Below, piece by piece: positions 9,980 to 17,329 of a stretch of 41,412 nt of DNA (positions are counted from its first letter, which is position 1; every line of letters starts with the position of its first letter). The position numbers and the translations under genes were made by a program. The stretch is from a virus, in IMG/VR virus record IMGVR_UViG_3300032289_002198, positions 1 to 41,412 of that record, one strand, 5' to 3'. Under the pieces are notes generated by a model that ran no database searches, was not told where the DNA came from, and saw only the letters and a list, made by a program, of their open reading frames with translations.

Positions 9980-10668
9980 ATTTTATTTATCTTTGTTTTA
10001 TTAATGATAATATCTAAGACTTTATCTTGAAAAGCTTTACTTTCTAAAACATTATCAACAAAGTTAATTTTACCTACTGCTGGCATAGTCCAGCTTTTAC
10101 TTTTAGAAGGTCTCATTATTAAACCTCCTGTGCCTGAGCGAGAGTTTTTACGCCTCACCCCATCAACGCTCTCAACAGTCCAATTACTAATAGTAATAGA
10201 TTCTGCTTCTAATAAAAGCCATTGAAGCCAATTAATCTCTGTACTTGTACCAAAACGCTTACTTCTTCTATTATTATTAACAGAAATATATTTAGATAGT
10301 GGTAAATTTAAAACATCACTATAGTCTGATCTAATAGATTGTATATTAATAACCATATCTAAATCTGACGGACTTGTAGACCTATCTTCTATACTTACTT
10401 CTACATTTTTCTTCCAAGCATCTAAAATATCATTAAGCCCTTGATTTACTATATCATTACTTAAGCCTAAGTGTGCTCTTAAATCTTGAGGGCCTGTTAT
10501 AGTTAATGACTGCCAAGTTTCAGTATTTCTTATAAAACTTACGAATAGCTCACCAACTGCAATTGTTATCGGAAAAATACTTCTAGATAAAATTCGCCAA
10601 ACTTTTTGTTTAACGGCGTATGTAATCTGCCCCTCATCAATATCAAATGTCACTCTAGCATTTATCAT
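9976..10668 (-). CDS. Probable head-tail connector or tail completion protein
   Basis: The frame opens at TTG 10680, but I choose the ATG at 10668: it has GGATAA just upstream and gives a four-base ATGA overlap with the preceding gene. The product is about 230 residues. A basic Ser/Arg/Gly region at about 175-200 contains RKNSRSGTGGLIMRPS, reminiscent of HK97 gp10-like connector proteins where a basic Gly-rich loop recurs. Central aromatic segments (INWLQWLLLEAE) are likely buried strands or helices. Position among neck genes supports a connector role; the family call is tentative. Confidence 0.5.
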   Translation of the reverse strand: MINARVTFDIDEGQITYAVKQKVWRILSRSIFPITIAVGELFVSFIRNTETWQSLTITGPQDLRAHLGLSNDIVNQGLNDILDAWKKNVEVSIEDRSTSPSDLDMVINIQSIRSDYSDVLNLPLSKYISVNNNRRSKRFGTSTEINWLQWLLLEAESITISNWTVESVDGVRRKNSRSGTGGLIMRPSKSKSWTMPAVGKINFVDNVLESKAFQDKVLDIIINKTKINKI

Positions 10669-11108
10669 GATTTTATCCAAATGATAGAGTAATATTCATA
10701 ACCGGGCCCAAAACCACATGGTTCTGGGACACTATCTCTTCTATAAGTAACACCATCTATTTTTATTTTACCAATATCTATTAACTTGTTTTTATTTTCT
10801 AAGTTAATAACTGTTCTTACAAAGTTTTCATTAATTAAAGCTTGATTTTTATATACATAAGCTTTTTCATTATAAAATACAGCTAAATCTAATATTTTTT
10901 CTACTATAGTATTTTCGCAAGCTGTTTGATTAATCTGTCCAGGAATCCCATACTTATTAATACCAGAAGTATTGCAATTATTAAAAACAGGTATTTCATA
11001 AATTAAAGTAACTGGACGCACACAACCACAAGATCCATCTAAAATAGATGAAATTTGCTCTAGCCATTTTTCTTTTAATTTTTTAATAGCTTTATCTAAT
11101 GGTCGCAT
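10665..11108 (-). CDS. Probable neck protein
   Basis: This 147-residue protein has a basic helical N-terminus (about residues 1-25) followed by a Cys-rich region (SCGCVRP near 26-32, with further Cys at about 45, 64 and 131). The end is aromatic (GPGYEYYSIIW). It overlaps the preceding membrane-protein gene by 17 bases. Its place just before the connector and tube genes suggests a head closure or adaptor protein. I do not recognise the family, and no enzyme motif is visible. Confidence 0.4.
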   Translation of the reverse strand: MRPLDKAIKKLKEKWLEQISSILDGSCGCVRPVTLIYEIPVFNNCNTSGINKYGIPGQINQTACENTIVEKILDLAVFYNEKAYVYKNQALINENFVRTVINLENKNKLIDIGKIKIDGVTYRRDSVPEPCGFGPGYEYYSIIWIKS

Positions 11109-11646
11109 GTACTAATTCATCCCTATAAGCTCTGCCTATATAATATGTTTTATCATCTACTGTTTGTGCTATTTCTTTAATAACCATCATAGTATCATCA
11201 TTATTTGGAAACTTTATACCTCGTTTTACAGCTGTTTTTAAAGGACTCAACGCTGCTTCTATATCTAATTCTTTTAAAGTTTTCCATATTTTTGGATAGC
11301 CAGCAAATATTTCTTCATCGCTTTTACCTATCGCATCTTCTTTTCCTTTACCCATAGGTAATAGAATACATATCTCATATGATGTAGATACATATTCATA
11401 AATTCCCCTATTATTTTTTCTCCACTCTGGATGATTACTATTTATCACTAAAAGTTCTAATTGGCTGATTCTTTTTTCTTGTTCTTCAGCCATTTTTTTA
11501 TACTTATCTCTTTCAATGGCGTCAAACTCGCGGCGATCTTTTTTTTCAGAATCGGACACTTCTTTACGATATTTAAGAAAAGTAATTAACCCACCGCCTA
11601 AAATAAAGGTGATAAAAGGCATTATATAATCTTGAATATCGCCCAT
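11092..11646 (-). CDS. Membrane-anchored coiled-coil protein with PAS-like domain
   Basis: The 184-residue product has one N-terminal membrane segment (about residues 7-26), a charged coiled coil (about 27-68) and a C-terminal domain resembling a PAS fold: a WRKNNRGIYEYVSTSYEICI start where PAS domains have a strand pair plus short helix, then the helix GKSDEEIFAGYP (GK.DEE is common in PAS domains) and closing strands ending in YYIGRAYRDE. PAS domains bind small ligands or mediate dimerisation. No kinase, cyclase or DNA-binding domain is attached. GAGGT lies before the ATG. It ends the envelope module and overlaps the first neck gene. A holin-like or sensor role is possible; the PAS call is by pattern only. 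Confidence 0.5.
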   Translation of the reverse strand: MGDIQDYIMPFITFILGGGLITFLKYRKEVSDSEKKDRREFDAIERDKYKKMAEEQEKRISQLELLVINSNHPEWRKNNRGIYEYVSTSYEICILLPMGKGKEDAIGKSDEEIFAGYPKIWKTLKELDIEAALSPLKTAVKRGIKFPNNDDTMMVIKEIAQTVDDKTYYIGRAYRDELVHATIR

Positions 11647-11653
11647 GTTTACC

Positions 11654-12442
11654 TCACTTTATCATAAAAATAAATTTAATAGCTGATGCTATTTTACTAT
11701 ATAGTTCAGGAAATAATCTAGCAAATGTAGCTCTGATCAACGCTAAACCTAGCAGTATACCTATAATTACACCAAAAATTTTTAATACAATATAGAATAT
11801 ACCATTTATAATATTATGGATCCAATTAGCTAAAGCCTCTAAAGGACGTAATCTTAAATCAACTGAATCAATTCTTTCTTCTATGGATTTAGAACGCGCG
11901 TCCATTCTTTCAATAATAACATCTATTAACCTACGCCGTTCACGTTCTTGATTTATTTGCTCTACTAAATTAGGTAAAATACTTAATCTATCTTGCATGT
12001 CTTTAATAGAAGACAGTCTTTCGCTTAAAATTTCTTTAATATTTTCTAAAACTTTGACTCTTTCAGTCTCATTTTTATTAAATAAATCATCAACTTTATT
12101 TGATAGTTCTTGTATTAAATTTCTTAAAGGTTGAATATCTGGCCGTAATTCTATATTTTTGACCAGTCCTTTTAACTCTTCAATTTGATTTCTTAAAGGT
12201 TGAAAGTTATCACGTTCATTAATTTTCTTTAATAAATCTTCTATGTCTAAAACTTTATTAGATATAATACCTATTAAAGCACGTTGAGTCCGAGACTCTT
12301 GCTTGATATTTTCTAATATTTTATCTAATAAACCATCTTGTATTACTTCTTCTTGAACTGGTAAAGGAGGTAATATTACTTGTTCTTGTATATGATTACT
12401 AGTGATTGCTATTCCTAAGCAAAACAAAAAATTACTTATCAT
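11654..12442 (-). CDS. Exported or membrane-anchored long coiled-coil protein
   Basis: The 262-residue protein begins with a short hydrophobic segment (FLFCLGIAI) that could be a signal or anchor. It continues as a nearly unbroken coiled coil from about residue 25 to 205 with an internal repeat (FQPLRNQIEELKGLV then IQPLRNLIQELSNKV). It ends with a strong membrane segment at about 212-240 and a basic tail. This layout fits an envelope-spanning or membrane-tethered rod. AGAAGGG precedes the ATG, which overlaps the thioredoxin gene by 11 bases. No known family is recognised; a spanin-like or virion membrane-puncturing function is speculative. Confidence 0.55.
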   Translation of the reverse strand: MISNFLFCLGIAITSNHIQEQVILPPLPVQEEVIQDGLLDKILENIKQESRTQRALIGIISNKVLDIEDLLKKINERDNFQPLRNQIEELKGLVKNIELRPDIQPLRNLIQELSNKVDDLFNKNETERVKVLENIKEILSERLSSIKDMQDRLSILPNLVEQINQERERRRLIDVIIERMDARSKSIEERIDSVDLRLRPLEALANWIHNIINGIFYIVLKIFGVIIGILLGLALIRATFARLFPELYSKIASAIKFIFMIK

Positions 12443-12827
12443 TAAAAAACCCTTCTAGGCCTGCCCCATTATAGAAAGTTCTGATTCCCTTACCATTTGA
12501 ATCAACTTTATATCTAAATAACTTAGGTATAGTTTTATCCGTCCCTTCTAATAACTTTTTTCTTATAGTTTCTTCTTTATCGTAATCTACTAAAATTATA
12601 TTTTTTCCTTTTGGGAAAATAACTTTTTTGATTTGTTCTTTTAACTTTTGGCATGGCGCACACCAATCAGCACTCACTAATATATAATAAGTTCCCTCTT
12701 TAAAACTCTTATCTATATAAGATTCTTTAATAAAATCATTATATGTTTTAAAACTTCCAGCTTTATCTTGTGAAAAACAATTGTGTGGAAATAGTAAAAC
12801 TAAAAGTATTAAAAGATATCTTACCAT
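12432..12827 (-). CDS. Exported thioredoxin-like protein
   Basis: The 131-residue protein has a Sec signal peptide (about residues 1-19, likely cleavage before Gln20) and a small thioredoxin fold. The active site is DWCAPC with Cys56 and Cys59, and the cis-proline loop is TIPK with Pro101. The ILVDYDKEE strand before it is typical of thioredoxins. The CAPC dipeptide differs from classical CGPC and suggests a periplasmic thiol-disulfide reductase. It follows the papain-like protease gene with a seven-base overlap, so it may act on secreted Cys-rich products of this module; that link is inference. It is on the short side for the family. Confidence 0.85.
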   Translation of the reverse strand: MVRYLLILLVLLFPHNCFSQDKAGSFKTYNDFIKESYIDKSFKEGTYYILVSADWCAPCQKLKEQIKKVIFPKGKNIILVDYDKEETIRKKLLEGTDKTIPKLFRYKVDSNGKGIRTFYNGAGLEGFFNDK

Positions 12828-14761
12828 AAGTTATTATTAATCTCCTGGGCTGGATAACCCTTGAAATTTGAAAGAGCATAAGAGTCTTGCTGTTTTAACA
12901 TTCTGTCTGCATCGTCAGCGTCTACCCAGAATGAGCCTTCTGGTTGATTGTGGCGCTTTGGCCCATCAATCCAATGCTCACCCCATGAATTGACGCAAAG
13001 TAAACCTGGGCGCTTATATTCATCATCAACGCTCGCAAATAGCAAACAATGGGCCCATCTACCTTGGGCTCTAGCGAAACCTTCAGAATCTCGTTTAGAG
13101 GCAAACCCTTGATTAGAACAAACTACAACAGGATAGCCGTTTGCTATAGCATCTCGGGCCTCTTCATATGAGGTAACTAGTGCAGTAGTTTGTATCGGAT
13201 GTTCATCTGCTATGGGCTCTAGTTCGTATGGGAGTCCTTGAAAACCCCAATCTTTAGCCACTTTGCCAGAATATGAAGATAAATCATATTTATCATACTT
13301 CTGTCTTAAAAGGGTTCCATTTTCTTTTACTGCTTTTTGAGCCCAAGAGCCTAAGCTACCGTCCATATTTCTTAGACGGCCTTGTCCTTGTATTACTCTA
13401 CTAGTTCCATAAATCCATTCTGTAGAAGTTAAAACACCTGGCCATTTTTCTGGCTCTTTCCTTAAAAGAATTTCAACAGCCATTAATACTTCTATACCTT
13501 TAGCATAACCATGCGATACACAATTATGCACAGAATATCCATTAGCTATAAAAGAATGATGAGTATCTTTTACTCCTATATCATATACAATTGTTGGTCC
13601 TTCACAATATTGCTTTTTAGTAATAAATTTTAATAAATAATTATTATATCTATAAGAATATTTTTTCTGATTATCTATTTTAAAACTCAATCTAAAAAAT
13701 GGTTTAGCATTAGGATAAGAACCTTTACTTCTTTTATTTTTAGAAATTATCGGATTAAAACCTAATATAATTAATGATTGATACGCTCCATAAATAATAG
13801 ATTTACTTATAGAATCTAAATGCTGTCTTTTATGGTTAATATCGTAATGACCATCTGCTGCAAATAATCCATCTAAAAATACTTGAGAACCAATTGCCCA
13901 TGCGGGAAATTCTTTAGATTTATTATTATAAAAATACTCTCTAAATAATCTACCTAATTCAACTGAATGGATGCGTATTCTCCAAGCTTTGCAATCTTTA
14001 TAATATGAATCTATTTTAGGAGAATATCCTAATTGAGAAAAATATTTTACAATACGCTCAGAAATATCTTGATTGCTGACAGCGAATTCTAATCCACTTT
14101 TAGATGCGTGACCATCTCCTATAAAATAACCTAAAATAAACATTGTATCTTGATATTTAAATATACCATGATTTGGTATTTGTGTAATATTATTAATATT
14201 TATTGGCATTAAAAGAGCATCGTTTTCAGTTAAATCTTTAGCTTGAACCCATTCCGGAGCTAACTGAACGCTAATATTAGAAATGTCTTCACCATTTTTA
14301 ATTTTTAATAATTCTTGTTTACTATATTTTTTATTAATATCGCGATACACAAAAAATTGATGATCTTCAGTGCATTTAATGTTCTCGCCACCACGAATTG
14401 ATAGTTCAATTATAGGTTTAAAAGTTTGAATTTCTCTTGTAGAAATTACTTCAGTTATTTTGCCTTCTGCAGTATATACTTTATCACCAACTTTAATATC
14501 TTCAATATTTTTTATATTAGGACCAAGAACAGTAGTGCCAGCTACAAAACAATCACCTATAGTTTGAGTATTAATAGGAAAAGTGCCATTGCATAATTTA
14601 GTTAATGCTTCATGTAATAGAACTACTTTTTTCTCACCACTTCCAACAAGATTCCAAGCTGCGCTTCCGAATAATCTTGAAAAACTTAAAATCTCATCAT
14701 GAGACTTAGCAATGCTATAATCGCGCTCTTCTGGCGCTATCCAACCAAATTCTTGACTCAT
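12821..14761 (-). CDS. Papain-like (C1) cysteine protease interrupted by an intein
   Basis: The 646-residue precursor has exteins 1-70 and 414-646 and an intein at 71-413. Splicing would give a 303-residue C1-type peptidase reading QTIGD-CVSHG across the junction. The oxyanion Gln is Gln66, the nucleophile is Cys414, the catalytic His is His571 (RWAHC) and the Asn is Asn591 (CVNSWG). The intein therefore blocks the active site until excised, because its +1 residue is the catalytic cysteine. There is no signal peptide, unlike several neighbours, so the enzyme may act in the cytoplasm or be packaged in virions. It lies three bases after the lipid desaturase stop. Precursor processing, fibre maturation or host-protein cleavage are possible roles; the substrate is unknown. 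Confidence 0.88.
   Translation of the reverse strand: MSQEFGWIAPEERDYSIAKSHDEILSFSRLFGSAAWNLVGSGEKKVVLLHEALTKLCNGTFPINTQTIGDCFVAGTTVLGPNIKNIEDIKVGDKVYTAEGKITEVISTREIQTFKPIIELSIRGGENIKCTEDHQFFVYRDINKKYSKQELLKIKNGEDISNISVQLAPEWVQAKDLTENDALLMPININNITQIPNHGIFKYQDTMFILGYFIGDGHASKSGLEFAVSNQDISERIVKYFSQLGYSPKIDSYYKDCKAWRIRIHSVELGRLFREYFYNNKSKEFPAWAIGSQVFLDGLFAADGHYDINHKRQHLDSISKSIIYGAYQSLIILGFNPIISKNKRSKGSYPNAKPFFRLSFKIDNQKKYSYRYNNYLLKFITKKQYCEGPTIVYDIGVKDTHHSFIANGYSVHNCVSHGYAKGIEVLMAVEILLRKEPEKWPGVLTSTEWIYGTSRVIQGQGRLRNMDGSLGSWAQKAVKENGTLLRQKYDKYDLSSYSGKVAKDWGFQGLPYELEPIADEHPIQTTALVTSYEEARDAIANGYPVVVCSNQGFASKRDSEGFARAQGRWAHCLLFASVDDEYKRPGLLCVNSWGEHWIDGPKRHNQPEGSFWVDADDADRMLKQQDSYALSNFKGYPAQEINNNLW
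13523..14551 (-). other. Intein with LAGLIDADG homing endonuclease in the cysteine protease
   Basis: This is a 343-residue in-frame insertion (precursor residues 71-413). It starts with Cys71 in CFVAGTTVLG, has the block B motif NIKCTEDHQFF near 128-137, two LAGLIDADG-type motifs (LGYFIGDGH near 210-218 and LDGLFAADGH near 296-305), and ends SFIANGYSVHN with penultimate His412 and Asn413. The +1 residue is Cys414. All residues needed for splicing appear present. Confidence 0.93.
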
Positions 14762-14763
14762 TA

Positions 14764-15294
14764 TTAATAACCGTCTCTTTCTTCTGACATTCTCTTAACT
14801 TTAATTCCAATTTTATCCAATATAAATTCTAATTTTGCCCAAATGTTAAAATAATCTAATATCGGATTTAATATATTACTTAATATACAATAACATTTAT
14901 TATAAGGGGGTTTATGATGTTTAGCATGTTGATGTTTTGTTTGTATAATTGCAGCTTCTTGCAAGTAAGTAATAAATATATTATTACTAGCTCGGTGATT
15001 CCATGAGTGGACTTCATTACCCATAGATGTAAAGAAACCAATTAATAATACCCAGTATAAATCAATACCTAATATTAAAAGAAATGGCGCTAAACATACT
15101 GTCAATACTATAGGAACTAAATTTCTAGTGATGAATGTTCCCATTCTACCTATAAGTCCTGGCTGTTTATGATGCTCTATATTGTGAGCACCTATACCAA
15201 ATGGCCAATCTTTAGTTGCATAAGCATCTTCAATCCAATGGAAAAGTCCAGTGAAAAAATCTGCTATTAAAAAACAAATTATTAGCGTGCCCAT
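14764..15294 (-). CDS. CarF/TMEM189-type membrane lipid desaturase (plasmanylethanolamine desaturase-like)
   Basis: This 176-residue membrane protein carries the histidine boxes of the Kua/TMEM189/CarF lipid desaturase family: FHW..D at residues 18-23 (His19), HNIEHHKQP at 37-45, EVHSWNH at 94-100, and HQHAKHHKPP at 121-130, followed by YCILSN.LNP.LD (135-147) and W..LE. The order and the closing YCI..LNP.LD match that family rather than ordinary acyl-CoA desaturases. Known members form the vinyl-ether bond of plasmalogens using a di-iron centre. Two or three membrane spans (about 1-18, 55-92) flank the boxes. It is shorter than animal or Myxococcus members at the N-terminus. Start and preceding stop overlap as TAATG, so it is coupled to the secreted protein gene before it. 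Confidence 0.8.
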   Translation of the reverse strand: MGTLIICFLIADFFTGLFHWIEDAYATKDWPFGIGAHNIEHHKQPGLIGRMGTFITRNLVPIVLTVCLAPFLLILGIDLYWVLLIGFFTSMGNEVHSWNHRASNNIFITYLQEAAIIQTKHQHAKHHKPPYNKCYCILSNILNPILDYFNIWAKLEFILDKIGIKVKRMSEERDGY

Positions 15295-16019
15295 TATTTG
15301 ATTGCTTTCAAACCTTCAGCCACTTGTAAATAAGCATCAATATAATCATCTTTAGTAGATTTAACACTTTTCATTAAATCAACATATTTACTATTAAAAA
15401 CTGACCATTTAGATTTAATATTTTCTGGTAGTTTTTCTTTTAATAAAGTTGATAAATCTGTCGCCATTTGTTGTGGAGACATATTTAAACCTGCTGCGCG
15501 CGAGGCAATAGTTTCAAAACAAGTCGCTAAAATTTTTGCTTCATCTTTTCTATTTTGAGATTGTACCGACATAGCTACTTTATAAATATCTAAAGCTAAA
15601 CCAGTTAGATTAATATCTGGATCTGGAGGATTTGGATTTGGCTTAGGATCAGGATTTGGCCCTGGACCGATTTCATCACCAGATATTTGTATATAGCTAA
15701 AATCGCGTTCAGACTTATCAACTACGTAATATGTAATTATAACTTTATATAAGCCAGGAGGACCAGTAAAAACATATTTACTATCATTTAAAGGTAATGA
15801 TTGAACTTGTTCTGATTCTAAAACTTCTATCTCTTTATTATTTACAGTTATTTTATAGACTCTATGTATACTAATGTCTACAAATTTAGTGTCTGCTGGA
15901 CTTTTATAACCAAACACTATTAATTCGTGTTGATTAACTTTTTCTGGAGCTTCTATCTGGGCAAAAACACTTGTTGTTGCTAAAAATAAACATAATAAAC
16001 TTAAAATAATTTTTTTCAT
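15294..16019 (-). CDS. Secreted protein with beta-sandwich-like domain, Pro-rich linker and helical C-terminus
   Basis: The 241-residue protein starts with a clear Sec signal peptide (MKKIILSLLCLFLATTSVFA, cleavage before Gln21). The following domain (about 22-122) is beta-rich and resembles PKD or Ig-like folds, ending in PGLYKVIITYYVV. A Pro/Asn/Asp-rich linker spans about 123-138 (PGPNPDPKPNPNP), and a helical domain fills 140-241. From memory, this layout resembles secreted proteins of planctomycetes and their phages, but I cannot verify it. It sits between the trypsin-like protease and lipid desaturase genes and overlaps the latter by one base. The function is unknown; an adaptor for the neighbouring exported enzymes is possible. 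Confidence 0.6.
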   Translation of the reverse strand: MKKIILSLLCLFLATTSVFAQIEAPEKVNQHELIVFGYKSPADTKFVDISIHRVYKITVNNKEIEVLESEQVQSLPLNDSKYVFTGPPGLYKVIITYYVVDKSERDFSYIQISGDEIGPGPNPDPKPNPNPPDPDINLTGLALDIYKVAMSVQSQNRKDEAKILATCFETIASRAAGLNMSPQQMATDLSTLLKEKLPENIKSKWSVFNSKYVDLMKSVKSTKDDYIDAYLQVAEGLKAIK

Positions 16020-16020
16020 A

Positions 16021-16752
16021 TTATAAACCTGTTAATTCCTTAATAATTTTTAAACTTGGTCCATTTGTTGGGCCGCCTATAATCGCACCATTTATGCGTT
16101 CGGATCTATCTGAATATGCAACACTCGATACTAAACTAAAAATCTCACCATTCTCATTTAAAATTGGCCCGCCGCTATCTCCTTGCATGCAATAACCTAA
16201 TACACAAGTTCCTTTATCATCGCTAATACCTATTTTAAACATAAAATGACGAACTTTATTTGATCCGCCACCAAAACCTAAAATATGACATTCGCTGTAT
16301 AAAGCTGGGTGTTCTTTTGCTATTTTTAATGGTTTTATTGAATTTGGTATCGCCGCTCTAACTATTGCCGCATCTTGTTTATGACCATGTTGTTCGTATT
16401 CTTTATTATACATTTTTAACACAGTCGCATTTTTACTTTTTTTGCCATTTTCAAATTCTATATCCATTGAAGTGCAATCAGCTATGTGACCAGCAGTCAA
16501 TATCCACCCATAATACCAACCTTCTGGACAACCTTCTTGATTCTCTTCTTTAGAAATTACAGAGCCAGAACCAGATCCAGTAGTAAATTCGATATCTGCA
16601 ATTTTTTCTTTACATATAATTTTAACTGTAGATTTTTTATATTCAGAATCTTCCAGCATTTTCCAAATTTCTGGCCTGTCAATACCAGTCTGGGAAAATA
16701 AAGATGGTGTATTTAAGAAAAAAAGAATAAAAATAAATAAAATTTTTTTCAT
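16021..16752 (-). CDS. Secreted trypsin-like serine protease (S1 family)
   Basis: The 243-residue protein has a Sec signal peptide (about 1-20) and a chymotrypsin-fold protease domain. The catalytic triad is visible: His89 in LTAGHIAD, Asp127 in QDAAIVRA, and Ser193 in GDSGGP. Six Cys in the mature domain (47, 75, 93, 155, 183, 188) could form disulfides, consistent with export and with the thioredoxin encoded downstream. GAGGTG lies just before the ATG. It is the first gene of the envelope module and is read together with the secreted Pro-rich protein that starts one base after its stop. Substrate unknown; envelope remodelling, blocking of superinfection or virion-associated digestion are all possible. 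Confidence 0.9.
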   Translation of the reverse strand: MKKILFIFILFFLNTPSLFSQTGIDRPEIWKMLEDSEYKKSTVKIICKEKIADIEFTTGSGSGSVISKEENQEGCPEGWYYGWILTAGHIADCTSMDIEFENGKKSKNATVLKMYNKEYEQHGHKQDAAIVRAAIPNSIKPLKIAKEHPALYSECHILGFGGGSNKVRHFMFKIGISDDKGTCVLGYCMQGDSGGPILNENGEIFSLVSSVAYSDRSERINGAIIGGPTNGPSLKIIKELTGL

Positions 16753-16778
16753 TATACACCTCTTTTTTAAAGATTTAT

Positions 16779-16786
16779 ATTATACC
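16779..16786 (-). promoter_or_regulatory. Possible promoter element before the secreted protease gene
   Basis: The minus strand reads GGTATAATATAAATC, overlapping the stop codon of the preceding gene and lying about 27 bases before the ATG at 16752. It shares the TATAATAT core of the other promoter-like elements but lacks the GTG extension. A second GGTGTATAAT at 16751-16760 overlaps the start codon itself and is more likely ribosome-site sequence. Confidence 0.35.
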
Positions 16787-17286
16787 TGTCTTATAGATAA
16801 TTTTAAAGTTCTATTATCAGTTTCAGATGAGTTTCCAACCACTTTGATAAATGGCTGGCCTGCAAAAACTCTAAGATCGACTGGGACATATACTCCAGCA
16901 CTTACTGTAAGAGTATAGGTGGATGCCCCGCCGACATCTTTAACTGTATGATAAACACCAGTAGACTCATTAGAACTAGCAAAAGTTACTGAACTTGAAG
17001 TAAAAGTAGCTGGGAAATAAATACCTACTAATTGAGTTTGATCATCTGTCCAGTATCCACAATCTACTACTGCGCTTGTTGTTGAACCACTATTTATAGT
17101 CGTATCAATTACCTGATATTCATTTAAATCAAATTCTGCTCTACTGGTGCCATTTACATCAAATTCAAAATTTTGCTGTTTAGTAGCATTTAAATTTATA
17201 GTGTAATATATATCATTAACATCAGCATCTGGCTTCAATGTATATATATACTTTTTATTTGGATCGCTTGGTTGCAAAACTGCCAT
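16780..17286 (-). CDS. Virion structural protein (beta-rich)
   Basis: This 168-residue protein is almost entirely beta-strand, Ser/Thr-rich and has no signal peptide. The sequence reads like a common phage particle protein: a GYWTDDQTQLVGIYFPATFTS segment is followed by a strand-rich body and a final FAGQPFIKVVGNSSETDNRTLKL stretch in two blocks. Many tailed phages carry this fold near decoration or fibre genes. A promoter-like element and AAGGG ribosome site precede it, so it can be expressed separately from the glycosyltransferase genes upstream. The exact location on the particle is unknown. Confidence 0.6.
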   Translation of the reverse strand: MAVLQPSDPNKKYIYTLKPDADVNDIYYTINLNATKQQNFEFDVNGTSRAEFDLNEYQVIDTTINSGSTTSAVVDCGYWTDDQTQLVGIYFPATFTSSSVTFASSNESTGVYHTVKDVGGASTYTLTVSAGVYVPVDLRVFAGQPFIKVVGNSSETDNRTLKLSIRQV

Positions 17287-17319
17287 TTTTTTACCCTTTT
17301 ATTAGAAAAAAATCTATAT

Positions 17320-17329
17320 ATTATACACC
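17320..17329 (-). promoter_or_regulatory. GGTGTATAAT promoter-like element upstream of the 16780-17286 gene
   Basis: The minus strand reads GGTGTATAATATATAG, almost identical to the element before the tail tube gene. It lies 34 bases before the ATG at 17286 and overlaps the stop codon of the GT2-HtrL gene. Confidence 0.6.

Noticed and set aside
12922-13104. 60-codon minus-strand frame
   Set aside because: It is an alternative frame within the C-terminal extein of the papain-like protease, which has all catalytic residues in the main frame.
16751-16760. A further GGTGTATAAT copy as a promoter
   Set aside because: It overlaps the ATG of the secreted protease gene and its GAGGTG is better explained as the ribosome site; transcripts from it would lack the start.
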